From positions 1 through 10,271 of the forward strand of contig DAOWCY010000237.1 of assembly GCA_030639305.1 (NCBI GenBank): a stretch of DNA of 10,271 nucleotides, written 5' to 3'. The stretch is from JAGLQA01 sp023135565 (GTDB taxonomy: Bacteria > Acidobacteriota > Aminicenantia > UBA2199). This document shows positions 1 through 6,514 of the stretch, in pieces; position 1 is the first letter of the stretch; each line of letters starts with the position of its first letter. A program made the translations under genes and the position numbers. The notes below the pieces were generated by a model. That model worked only from the letters and a program-made list of their open reading frames with translations, did no database searches and had not been told where the DNA came from.

Positions 1-111
1 ATATCTATAATATTTAGGAGAAATACAGTCTATGCTACCATGCTATAACACCCGATATCAGCGCATTAGATATGCAAATTTGCCTATTAAATTAATTCGG
101 GAAAAACACCC

Positions 112-140
112 TTTTCAACTTGCGGAAAATGGGTTATAAT
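112..140 (+). promoter_or_regulatory. Candidate sigma-70 promoter for the Gabija operon
   Basis: A perfect TATAAT lies at 135-140. Seventeen bases upstream is only a poor -35 hexamer, TTTTCA at 112-117. A second TATAAT at 153-158 has no good partner. The start would fall near 147, giving a leader of about 55 bases before gajA. The first 110 bases show no gene that I recognise. The -10 box is seen directly; its use is inference. Confidence 0.4.
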
Positions 141-202
141 GGAGGTATGATATATAATAGGTTTAGAAATGTTGTGTTTTGCAGCAGGAGGCGTAGTTAA
201 CT

Positions 203-2083
203 ATGGGTATACTGATCGACACAGTAAGGATAAAAAACTTCCGTTCATTAAGAAATGTAGAAATAAAATTATCGCCTTTGACCCTATTGGTGGGTGCAAA
301 CAACTCAGGAAAAACCTCTTTCTTAAAGGCTATGCAACTGGCTATCGGTGACGATAGACGCCATATCGGTAAGGAAGATTTTTTTATCGGGAAAGATGAC
401 CCCGAGAATGGTAGTAAAGAAATATTGATCGATATGTTGATTGTTCCTGTGGATGAAAATTTCAAAAAAGTTTCCACCTTTGAACTCAATTGGCTGAGTG
501 AACAATTTGGAGATAATGTCGATGTCGATAAGATGAATAAGGAATATGTCGCTTTTCGCACCCATATTTACTTCGATGAAACAAAAAATGAATATGTGCT
601 TGAAAGACACAGCCTAAAAGAATGGCAAAAGGAATTCGATAACTGGGAAAGTACAGAAATCAGTGATAAAAAAGTAAAGTTCGACTCGATTCCTTTATTT
701 TTCATCGATGCCCAGAGGGATATTCAACAGGATATCAAGAACCATACTTCATTCCTGGGGAAGCTAATATCCAAAATCAAGATCGACAAACATGAAATAA
801 AAGACATCGAAGATCAACTCAATAGTTTAAATGAAAAAATCGTAAACAGCAGCATGGAGCTAAGTCATCTAAAGCAAAAACTTAAAGAACTGAACGAGAC
901 TATTCCAACCCGTGGAAAAGGAGTTGAGATTACTCCTTTCAATAAAAAGTTGAGGGATATAAATCGAGGTCTGAATATAAATTTCCAGGATGGTGAGAGC
1001 GAAAGCTTTCCATTGGAATATTACGGCATGGGAACAAGAAGTTGGGCGTCGTTGTTGACCTTTCACGCCTATATTTCCTGGCTGGCAATAAAATCAAAGG
1101 AAGATAATGATGCCCCCTATCACCCGGTATTAGCCCTTGAAGAACCGGAAGCGCATCTTCACCCCAATGCACAGAGACAGATTTATCACCAATTGAAGGA
1201 CATAGAAGGTCAGAAAATAATAAGTTCACATTCTCCGCATATTGCAGGCCAATGCCGGATAGATGAAATGAAGCACTTCTCCAGGTTTTCCGAAGAAACG
1301 AAAGTAAACGCCGTAGACATATCCGGATTAAATGAAGAAGAAAAGCGAAAAATCGACCGGGAGGTCATGAATACAAGAGGCGAGCTTCTATTTTCCAGGG
1401 CTATCGTTTTGGCGGAAGGAGAAACCGAAGAGCAGGCGCTGCCTATATTTGCCCGAAAATACTGGGGCAAATGGCCCTTTGAACTGGGTTTGAACTTTAT
1501 AGGAGTTGGCGGCTCAGGAAACTATGAACCCTTCCTGAAAGTAGCAAAGAGCTTTAATATTAAATGGTTTATCTTTAGCGATGGTGAACCGCGGACAAAA
1601 AAAAGTGTACAGAAACAAATCAGGGCGGTCGAAGAAAAAACCTTTGACATTGAAAATTCTGATGAAGTTATTTTACTCGACAATGGAAAAAATTTCGAAG
1701 ATTATCTCATCGAAGCAGGATACACTAACGAACTGATTCAAGCGATAAATGAAGTAGAAGGGGACGAAAATTGGTTTGAAGAATATAGGAGAAGAAAGCA
1801 TGGTACTGAAGGCCCATCGAAAAAAACTGATGATATATGCCCGCAGTGCAAGCGAAACATATATAAAACCCAAAAAAGAGACTATTCAGGCGATGAAGCC
1901 GTAAGCAAAGTGCTGAGAGAATGTCTAAAAAACGGGAAAACCAGGTATACTCCCAAAATCAGTGAAATAATAACCGGCCTCGACGGTGAAGATAAGTCCA
2001 GGCGATTTCCCCCGAAAGTAAAAGAATTGTTCGATACGATTTCGGCGGAATTTAATTTTAAGATAGATAAGGATAACCTATAA
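203..2083 (+). CDS. gajA: GajA: OLD-family ATPase/TOPRIM nuclease of a Gabija system
   Basis: This is the nuclease subunit of Gabija: an ABC-type ATPase domain fused to a TOPRIM DNA-cleavage domain. In studied systems GajA forms the core that binds GajB and nicks phage DNA when ATP/nucleotide levels drop. Seen in the 626-residue product: the N-terminal 'IKNFRSL' typical of OLD/RecF ATPases, Walker A GANNSGKTS (31-39), a signature-like GMGTRS (275-280), Walker B ALEEPEAHLH (311-320) and the H-loop SSHSPH (341-346). The TOPRIM part follows: EGETE (405-409), SDGE (459-462) and NFEDYL (497-502), with late lysines (for example K579) that could supply the catalytic base. A charged helical stretch (about 190-235) is probably the dimerisation coiled coil. 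A single CPQC pair (546-549) sits in the C-terminal part. The ATG is preceded by AGGAGG at 186-191, 11 bases away. The stop overlaps the gajB start (TAATG). Family assignment is strong; the Gabija call rests on the partner gene. Confidence 0.93.
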   Translation: MGILIDTVRIKNFRSLRNVEIKLSPLTLLVGANNSGKTSFLKAMQLAIGDDRRHIGKEDFFIGKDDPENGSKEILIDMLIVPVDENFKKVSTFELNWLSEQFGDNVDVDKMNKEYVAFRTHIYFDETKNEYVLERHSLKEWQKEFDNWESTEISDKKVKFDSIPLFFIDAQRDIQQDIKNHTSFLGKLISKIKIDKHEIKDIEDQLNSLNEKIVNSSMELSHLKQKLKELNETIPTRGKGVEITPFNKKLRDINRGLNINFQDGESESFPLEYYGMGTRSWASLLTFHAYISWLAIKSKEDNDAPYHPVLALEEPEAHLHPNAQRQIYHQLKDIEGQKIISSHSPHIAGQCRIDEMKHFSRFSEETKVNAVDISGLNEEEKRKIDREVMNTRGELLFSRAIVLAEGETEEQALPIFARKYWGKWPFELGLNFIGVGGSGNYEPFLKVAKSFNIKWFIFSDGEPRTKKSVQKQIRAVEEKTFDIENSDEVILLDNGKNFEDYLIEAGYTNELIQAINEVEGDENWFEEYRRRKHGTEGPSKKTDDICPQCKRNIYKTQKRDYSGDEAVSKVLRECLKNGKTRYTPKISEIITGLDGEDKSRRFPPKVKELFDTISAEFNFKIDKDNL

Positions 2084-3990
2084 TGAACATTTTGTCCCCT
2101 AAACAACAAGAAATTGTCGAAAATACCGCGGGGGCTATGTTGGTGTTAGCCGGTGCGGGCAGCGGCAAAACCCGGATTTTAACAGCACGTGTTCGTTACC
2201 TGCTGGAACAAGAAAAAGGACATTTCAGGGTACTGGCGCTAACCTTCACCAATAAAGCCGCCGAAGAAATGGAAAGCCGCCTTACAGGAATAAAGGATTT
2301 AAAAAAAAGGGCTTTTATAGGCACTATACATAAATTTTGTTTAGAGATTATCAAGTCCCATGGAAATGTCATCGGTATCGTTAAGATGCCCCATATTTTT
2401 GAATCCGAAGAAGTCAGGAAAAAAATCGTGGAGGAATTGTTCGAGAGCAATATAAAGCTCAAAGTTTATTTAGAAAATAAAAGATCGGAAAAAGAGAAAA
2501 ATGATTTAATAAGTCGGGGTCTTAATTTTATAAGTCAAAAGAAGCGAGAAGAATTAATTTTACCCGGGGATGAGTCTTTTCATGCCCTACATGAGGACCA
2601 ACAGGTACTGTATAAAGAGTATAACGACCTCTTGAGTTCACAGGATGCAATGGATTTCGATGATGTTTTAATACTGGCATACCGAATCTTTATTGAGCGT
2701 CCGGAAGTGGCAAATCTATACAGCAGACTTTATAAGTACGTTTGTATAGACGAAGCCCAGGATTTAAATTTTGCCCAATATGAGATTATCAAAGCTATGT
2801 GCCTGGGAAGACATGATAATATTCTTATGGTTGGCGACCCGAACCAGGCGATATACGGATTCAATGGGGCAGATGAAAAATTTATGCTGGTAAACTTCAA
2901 AAATGATTTTAATGCCGTGAAGGTAGTGCTAAAAGAAAACTACCGCTCCTCTCTTGAAGTGATAAGGGCTGCAAATCGCTTAATACCCGGTTCGATAGAT
3001 GAAGAAAATGTAAAAATAAAAGGTGGATTCTCTTTAAAGGATTTCGAAACCGAGGAAACAGAAGCAAAATGGGTAGTGGCAGAAATAAAAGAATTAATAG
3101 AAAAAAAAAATATCGAGGGTATCGAAGGCGAAATTTCCTTACAACACATAGCTGTACTGGCGAGAAACAAGTATGTTTTCAAGTACCTGGAAAAAGAACT
3201 CGAAAAAAACCGTATCGAATTCTTTTATAAAACAATTTATAAGACTTCTCAATGTGAATCTGATTTCATGAAAATATTCGACCTGGGCACTCGCATTTTA
3301 ACAAATCCCCTGGACAGGATACACTTCTCACAAATCCGCGAACTGCTGCAAATCGAAAACCAACCGGATGGAAACTTAGATGATGGTTTAAAGAAGCTTT
3401 GTTCTTTGAAAGATAAAATTAAAGATAACGAGTTAAAGCAGCAGTACCGGGTGCTGATAGAGGTATGGTCGATCCTCGCAAAAGAGGAAAACCAATATAC
3501 GAAAGCACTCGAGAAACTGGAAGCTTACACTCAAGGCATTAGAAATAAAAAAAATATGTCACAAAGGGCGCTTATTTTAGAAGACATAAAAGATTTGAAA
3601 GACCTCTGGCGGAAATTTTTGATACAAATGCCGGCAGGAAATCGAACATTACAATCGTTTAAGACGCATGTTGCCCTGGGAATTACCGATACTACGAAAA
3701 AACAATCGGGTTTAACATTGGGTACGATTCATTCGGTGAAAGGACTCGAATATGACATCGTATTCCTTATCGGCATGACCGACGGTACATTCCCCGATTA
3801 CAGGGCGGTAAAAAAAGGAGGCAAAGCGATAGACGAAGAGAAAAATAATGCTTTTGTCGCTATAACCCGTTCGAAGCGTTTATTATACATCACCTACCCG
3901 AAAACAAAGTTTATGCCCTGGGATAATAGTACGCCTTATCCCCAAAAGCCTTCCAGGTTCCTAAAAAAATTTATAATTAATAATGATTGA
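2083..3990 (+). CDS. gajB: GajB: UvrD/PcrA-like SF1A helicase of a Gabija system
   Basis: This is the helicase-like partner of GajA. In known Gabija systems GajB senses DNA ends or termini produced by GajA, hydrolyses nucleotides and boosts the defence. All SF1A motifs are visible in the 635-residue protein: Q motif SPKQQEIV (5-12), Walker A GAGSGKT (24-30), Ia LTFTNKAAEEM (53-63), TIHKFC (81-86), DEAQD (223-227), motif III GDPNQAIYG (251-259), ENYRSS (285-290), motif V TIHSVKGLEYD (548-558) and motif VI VAITRSK (592-598). An active ATPase is therefore expected. The start overlaps the gajA stop by one base (TAATG), a mark of translational coupling; the only Shine-Dalgarno trace is AAGGA near 2069. 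At 635 residues it is clearly longer than the roughly 500-residue GajB first studied (from memory), but shorter than UvrD. The stop codon is the first triplet of an inverted repeat. A housekeeping UvrD/PcrA is unlikely given the length and the linked gajA. Confidence 0.92.
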   Translation: MNILSPKQQEIVENTAGAMLVLAGAGSGKTRILTARVRYLLEQEKGHFRVLALTFTNKAAEEMESRLTGIKDLKKRAFIGTIHKFCLEIIKSHGNVIGIVKMPHIFESEEVRKKIVEELFESNIKLKVYLENKRSEKEKNDLISRGLNFISQKKREELILPGDESFHALHEDQQVLYKEYNDLLSSQDAMDFDDVLILAYRIFIERPEVANLYSRLYKYVCIDEAQDLNFAQYEIIKAMCLGRHDNILMVGDPNQAIYGFNGADEKFMLVNFKNDFNAVKVVLKENYRSSLEVIRAANRLIPGSIDEENVKIKGGFSLKDFETEETEAKWVVAEIKELIEKKNIEGIEGEISLQHIAVLARNKYVFKYLEKELEKNRIEFFYKTIYKTSQCESDFMKIFDLGTRILTNPLDRIHFSQIRELLQIENQPDGNLDDGLKKLCSLKDKIKDNELKQQYRVLIEVWSILAKEENQYTKALEKLEAYTQGIRNKKNMSQRALILEDIKDLKDLWRKFLIQMPAGNRTLQSFKTHVALGITDTTKKQSGLTLGTIHSVKGLEYDIVFLIGMTDGTFPDYRAVKKGGKAIDEEKNNAFVAITRSKRLLYITYPKTKFMPWDNSTPYPQKPSRFLKKFIINND

Positions 3991-4100
3991 TGATGTCGTA
4001 AAAAGTCTAAAATAGAGGAAGCTGAAAAATGAATACTGCTGATAACAAATGGTTTTCAAAATCGGATATTGCTCAAAAAAGACTTTTTACGAGACCATCA
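3988..4100. repeat. 113-bp inverted-repeat element (MITE-like) fused to the gajB 3' end
   Basis: The left arm 3988-4007 (TGATGATGTCGTAAAAAGTC) and the right arm 4081-4100 (GACTTTTTACGAGACCATCA) are inverted copies matching at 18 of 20 bases. They enclose 73 AT-rich bases. The left arm supplies the TGA stop of gajB. The size, terminal symmetry and lack of a gene fit a non-autonomous mobile repeat; it might also act as a weak terminator. I recall similar GTCGTAAAAAGTC repeats in deltaproteobacterial genomes but cannot verify this. A 24-codon reading frame (4029-4103) inside has no recognisable meaning. Confidence 0.6.
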
Positions 4101-4121
4101 TGATTAATTGTTAATGGGATT

Positions 4122-4143
4122 TGTCAAGAACCAACCCTTGACA
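4122..4143. other. Short hairpin overlapping a consensus TTGACA
   Basis: TGTCAAG (4122-4128) and CTTGACA (4137-4143) form a perfect 7-bp inverted repeat with an 8-base loop. The right arm contains a consensus -35 TTGACA (4138-4143), with TAAAAA 17 bases downstream (4161-4166). This could be a promoter and operator for an unseen small transcript, or chance. No gene follows it: positions 4144-4273 hold nothing else I can identify. Confidence 0.25.
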
Positions 4144-4273
4144 TTGGGGCTGTAAAAGCCTAAAAAAAATTTATGAGCTTGAATCCCGGTAAAATAAAAG
4201 GAATCGCAGCAGCGGTTGTTTTCGCCAGTGCCCCACCGGAGCAGTGCAACATTCCGAAGATAAATAAAAAAAT

Positions 4274-4336
4274 AAATTACAAAATACAAATCCCAAATTA
4301 CAAACAAATTACAAATCACAAGCTGCAAATTACAAA
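4274..4336. repeat. A-rich array of AAATTACAAA spaced by 11 and 21 bases
   Basis: The decamer AAATTACAAA occurs exactly at 4274, 4295, 4306 and 4327, with spacings of 21, 11 and 21 bases. A variant (AAATACAAA, 4282) lies between the first two. The spacing follows the DNA helical repeat, so the segment should be intrinsically curved. No gene is plausible here: the reading frames across it are low-complexity translations of the repeat. Confidence 0.65.
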
Positions 4337-4419
4337 CATGAATTCAAAATGACTGCCGGCTATTTCGTTGCGGTTGAATGCAAACGGCTGAAAGCTGCTC
4401 CCCGCCGAATGCCAGTCCG

Positions 4420-4477
4420 TTAGAGTTCGACAATGCCCGTTTGCCGAATGCTGAAAGCTGAAGACTGAAAGCTGTAA
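4420..4477 (+). repeat. Left copy of the inverted repeat flanking the EamA gene, with heptamer array
   Basis: Bases 4420-4460 match the reverse complement of 5623-5663 at 38 of 41 positions. From 4443 to 4477 the sequence is five degenerate heptamers: GCCGAAT, GCTGAAA, GCTGAAG, ACTGAAA, GCTGTAA. A looser piece (CGGCTGAAAGCTG) lies at 4385-4397. This is probably a dispersed genomic repeat; no coding potential was seen. Confidence 0.65.
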
Positions 4478-4563
4478 ACGTTTGAAATATAAGCTGTTTT
4501 AGTGTAGAATATAGCACCGAAAAAAATCTCTCTTACCCGGGAACTTTAACCTGGAAGTTCTCT

Positions 4564-4593
4564 TCAAACTCTCGATAGAGAAACCGGTATAAT
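4564..4593 (+). promoter_or_regulatory. Candidate promoter for the EamA transporter gene
   Basis: TTCAAA (4564-4569, four of six consensus bases) and a perfect TATAAT (4588-4593) are separated by 18 bases. Transcription would start near 4600, giving a leader of about 105 bases before the ATG at 4705. Confidence 0.45.
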
Positions 4594-4602
4594 CTAATAA
4601 TG

Positions 4603-4692
4603 TTTTTTCAAGACTAAGCTTGAAAAAAAGCCACCTGACGGTGGAAATTTGAAATATGTACAACATGTTGTTTATTACCGCCATGTAATGGC
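4603..4692 (+). promoter_or_regulatory. Hairpin-rich 5' leader upstream of the EamA gene
   Basis: Four perfect symmetries follow one another. TTTTTTCAAG/CTTGAAAAAA (4603-4612/4619-4628) has a 6-base loop. CCACC-TGAC-GGTGG spans 4631-4644. The palindrome ACAACATGTTGT spans 4660-4671. GCCAT-GTA-ATGGC spans 4680-4692 and sits just before the AGGAG at 4695-4699. The leader may be a structured regulatory RNA or hold an operator (the palindrome). It does not match a riboswitch class that I recognise. Confidence 0.4.
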
Positions 4693-4704
4693 AAAGGAGC
4701 TGCC

Positions 4705-5595
4705 ATGCCTATTGACTTGATTGGAAAACTTTTTGCCCTGTCCAGCGCCATGCTGTGGGCCATCGCCGTTATTTTTTTTAAGAAAGCGGGCGAAACTATC
4801 CGCCCTGCTGCCCTGAACCTCTACAAAACCGTAGTGGCCGCAGTACTGCTGCTGCCGGTTTTCTGGATCACCGGTGAGGCCCTGATCCCGGCCAACGTGA
4901 CAGGGAACGACTGGTTGATAATCGCTGCCAGCGGTGTGTTAGGCATTACCGTTGCCGACTCTTTATTCTTTAAATGTTTGAATTTGATGGGAGCCGGTTT
5001 GGCAGCTATCGTAGAGAGTATGTACAGCCCCATGGTGATGGCCTTGTCCTGGATGTTTCTTTTCAATTCCCTGACTGTGCGCCAGGTAGTGGGAGCAATG
5101 CTGGTGATTGCGGCAGTGTTGGTGGCTTCTTTGAAAGTGAATACAGCGGCTGTCCCCACCCGCAATATCGTTTTAGGTATGCTGGCGGGCGTCGGTGCCA
5201 TGTTCTTTATGGGCGTCGGCATTATCCTGATGAAACCGGTGTTGGCGAAAACTTCCGTCTTCTGGGTGTCTGAAGTGCGGCTTTTGGCTGCCCTAATAAC
5301 GCTGTTGATTTTAATCCTGGCCGATAAAAACCGGCGGCAAATGCTGGAATCGCTGTGGCAGCGCCGCAACTGGTCTCATGCTTTCCCCGGTTCCATATTG
5401 GGCACCGTTCTTTCCATGACTTTCTGGGTGGCTGCGTTTAAGCTTACCGACGTCAATTCCGCTGCCATTTTAAACCAGACCAATACTATTTTTATCGTGA
5501 TATTGGCCTCCCTTTGGTTGAAAGAACCCTTTACTTTTAGACGAGTATTGGCTGCGATATTGGCTTTTGTGGGTTCAGCCTTAGTCCTCGTGTAG
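4705..5595 (+). CDS. EamA/DMT-superfamily inner-membrane transporter
   Basis: A 296-residue membrane protein with about ten hydrophobic helices (roughly 7-25, 36-56, 69-88, 95-115, 124-143, 155-176, 188-206, 228-248, 253-273 and 278-296). It consists of two EamA repeats (about 8-143 and 155-296). The WAIAVIFFKK pattern in helix 1, the conserved acidic/aromatic positions before helix 4 and the NQTNTIFIVILASLWLKEPF stretch near the C-terminus are typical of drug/metabolite exporters. The substrate cannot be read from the sequence; the family exports amino acids, cofactors or toxic metabolites. AGGAG lies 5 bases before the ATG. The gene stands alone, converges on the DinB-like gene, is visibly GC-richer than the Gabija genes, and is bracketed by inverted copies of a heptamer repeat. 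Confidence 0.88.
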   Translation: MPIDLIGKLFALSSAMLWAIAVIFFKKAGETIRPAALNLYKTVVAAVLLLPVFWITGEALIPANVTGNDWLIIAASGVLGITVADSLFFKCLNLMGAGLAAIVESMYSPMVMALSWMFLFNSLTVRQVVGAMLVIAAVLVASLKVNTAAVPTRNIVLGMLAGVGAMFFMGVGIILMKPVLAKTSVFWVSEVRLLAALITLLILILADKNRRQMLESLWQRRNWSHAFPGSILGTVLSMTFWVAAFKLTDVNSAAILNQTNTIFIVILASLWLKEPFTFRRVLAAILAFVGSALVLV

Positions 5596-5622
5596 GCCCG
5601 CTTCCGGCGGTGCCGAAAGCGG

Positions 5623-5663
5623 CAGCATTCAGCATTCGGCAAACGGGCATCATCGAACTCTAA
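5623..5663 (-). repeat. Right copy of the inverted repeat flanking the EamA gene
   Basis: The reverse complement of this 41-base segment matches 4420-4460 at 38 positions, including an uninterrupted shared run through GCCCGTTTGCCGAATGCTGA. It begins 28 bases after the EamA stop codon. With the left copy it encloses a 1.24-kb segment that contains only the transporter and its leader. Confidence 0.65.
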
Positions 5664-5669
5664 TGATTT

Positions 5670-5739
5670 GGCTTTCGGCTGAAAGCCCCTGCTGAAGGCT
5701 GAATGCCGAATGCTGAAAGCGGTAACAGTTAAGCTGCCG
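5670..5739 (+). repeat. Hairpin and heptamer array downstream of the EamA gene
   Basis: GGCTTTC-GGCT-GAAAGCC (5670-5687) is a perfect 7-bp stem with a 4-base loop, in a good place to end EamA transcripts although no T-run follows. From 5691 come heptamers GCTGAAG, GCTGAAT, GCCGAAT, GCTGAAA, GCGGTAA, CAGTTAA, GCTGCCG. This is the same family as at 4443-4477 and here in the same orientation. Confidence 0.55.
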
Positions 5740-5828
5740 GAAGAGAAGCACCCCACTGTGCCGAATAAAAACAAACTGCTGTTTCCCCCAACTGTATACC
5801 TGGTTTAATGAGCAGCTTAACTGTTACC
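5721..5828. repeat. Perfect 16-bp inverted repeat ending in the DinB-like gene's stop codon
   Basis: GGTAACAGTTAAGCTG (5721-5736) and CAGCTTAACTGTTACC (5813-5828) are exact inverted copies separated by 76 bases. The right arm contains the stop codon (5824-5826) of the minus-strand gene. It may be a small mobile repeat or a long stem that ends transcription between the two convergent genes. Confidence 0.5.
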
Positions 5829-6321
5829 CCTCCAGGCCGTAGAGATGGCCGGTATGCAGTTTTTCCCCGGAAAGTTTCAACCAGGTAAACAACTGCATGC
5901 GGTGGTTGGAGAGATGTTCCATAGCCTGCATCATAAATTCTAAGTAGGTCATGGGAAAAGGCATCCAGGGCACATTAATCTTATTTTCATTAAATTCGCC
6001 GTCGGTGATTTTTTCGATCTCCCGGTTCAACAGTTCCCAATCCGCTTCGATCTCTTTAGCCGCTTCCGCCGCGGAATTCGCTTTCGGCATTTTTTCCGCC
6101 GGGGGCAGCATTTCGCCTTCGGGGATTTCGGGCCATGAGTTGTTGATAGCCATGGTCAGGCTGCCGCCCAGGGCGTCGGTAAGATGTTTGACCACCTGTC
6201 CGATGGTCATCACCCCCTCCATAGGTTTAAAATCCAGTTTGTCCTCAGGGGTGAGTTTTATCAACCCTAAAGACGCCTTATGAATCCCTTTTACAAACTT
6301 TAAATACTCTTTTCCGGTCAT
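5824..6321 (-). CDS. DinB-superfamily protein (putative metal-binding four-helix bundle)
   Basis: A 165-residue protein resembling the DinB/DinB_2 superfamily, cytoplasmic four-helix bundles that commonly hold a divalent metal through three histidines. Candidate ligands are H46 in TIGQVVKHLTDA and H136 and H140 in MEHLSNHRMQL; this spacing and the C-terminal helix ending in LKLSG fit the family. Members include thiol transferases (bacillithiol, mycothiol or glutathione dependent) and many proteins of unknown role. No specific activity can be assigned. It is unrelated to DNA polymerase IV, which shares the name. The ATG has GGAGG 9 bases upstream (complement of 6331-6335). It lies 193 bases after the TolC-like gene on the same strand and has its own candidate promoter, so a shared operon is doubtful. 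Confidence 0.82.
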   Translation of the reverse strand: MTGKEYLKFVKGIHKASLGLIKLTPEDKLDFKPMEGVMTIGQVVKHLTDALGGSLTMAINNSWPEIPEGEMLPPAEKMPKANSAAEAAKEIEADWELLNREIEKITDGEFNENKINVPWMPFPMTYLEFMMQAMEHLSNHRMQLFTWLKLSGEKLHTGHLYGLEG

Positions 6322-6346
6322 TTTTATTTACCTCCGTTTTTCTACG

Positions 6347-6375
6347 ATTAGAACACAAAAGCAGCAGATTAGCAA
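6347..6375 (-). promoter_or_regulatory. Candidate promoter for the DinB-like gene
   Basis: On the minus strand, TTGCTA (complement of 6370-6375) and TCTAAT (complement of 6347-6352) are separated by 17 bases. The predicted start near 6340 leaves a leader of about 19 bases that includes the GGAGG. Confidence 0.4.
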
Positions 6376-6380
6376 GTATC

Positions 6381-6427
6381 TTGCCTCCGGCGGGCAGGGG
6401 GCGCTTTTTAAAAATACTGCCCCCTGC
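6381..6427. repeat. GC-rich intergenic hairpin repeat, copy 1
   Basis: GCAGGGGGC (6394-6402) and GCCCCCTGC (6419-6427) form a perfect 9-bp stem with a 16-base loop containing TTTTTAAAAA. The stretch starts with TTGCCTCCGGCGG (6381-6393), which recurs exactly at 8133-8145. It lies between the TolC-like stop and the DinB-like promoter. It could stop read-through, but no T-run follows the stem on the minus strand, so it is more likely a dispersed repeat. Confidence 0.5.
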
Positions 6428-6514
6428 ATCGCGAAACTTCCGCAAAAACTTTTGTTAAGCCACTGTGCAAGAAAATTTCGTTTTTTCAAAATAATCTACA
6501 GGAAAAGAACGCGA

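Noticed and set aside
32..139. A 35-codon reading frame upstream of gajA with an AGGAG-like stretch before its ATG
   Set aside because: No recognisable product, spacing to the ribosome site is long, and it overlaps the likely promoter. It may be a leader peptide but nothing supports it.
169..351. A 60-codon frame starting upstream of gajA on the same strand
   Set aside because: It overlaps gajA in another frame and its product shows no family features; gajA has the better ribosome site and full domain match.
4029..4103. A 24-codon frame with a fair ribosome site inside the 113-bp inverted-repeat element
   Set aside because: It reads through the right repeat arm and has no recognisable sequence; probably chance.
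4104..4328. A 74-codon minus-strand frame
   Set aside because: It is the translation of the A-rich repeat and flanking intergenic DNA, with low-complexity residues and no ribosome site.
4274..4336. CRISPR-like array
   Set aside because: The repeats are only 10 bases and the spacers are themselves degenerate repeat; no cas gene is present.
4499..4684. A 61-codon minus-strand frame opposite the EamA leader
   Set aside because: No ribosome site; it covers the promoter and hairpins of the transporter gene.
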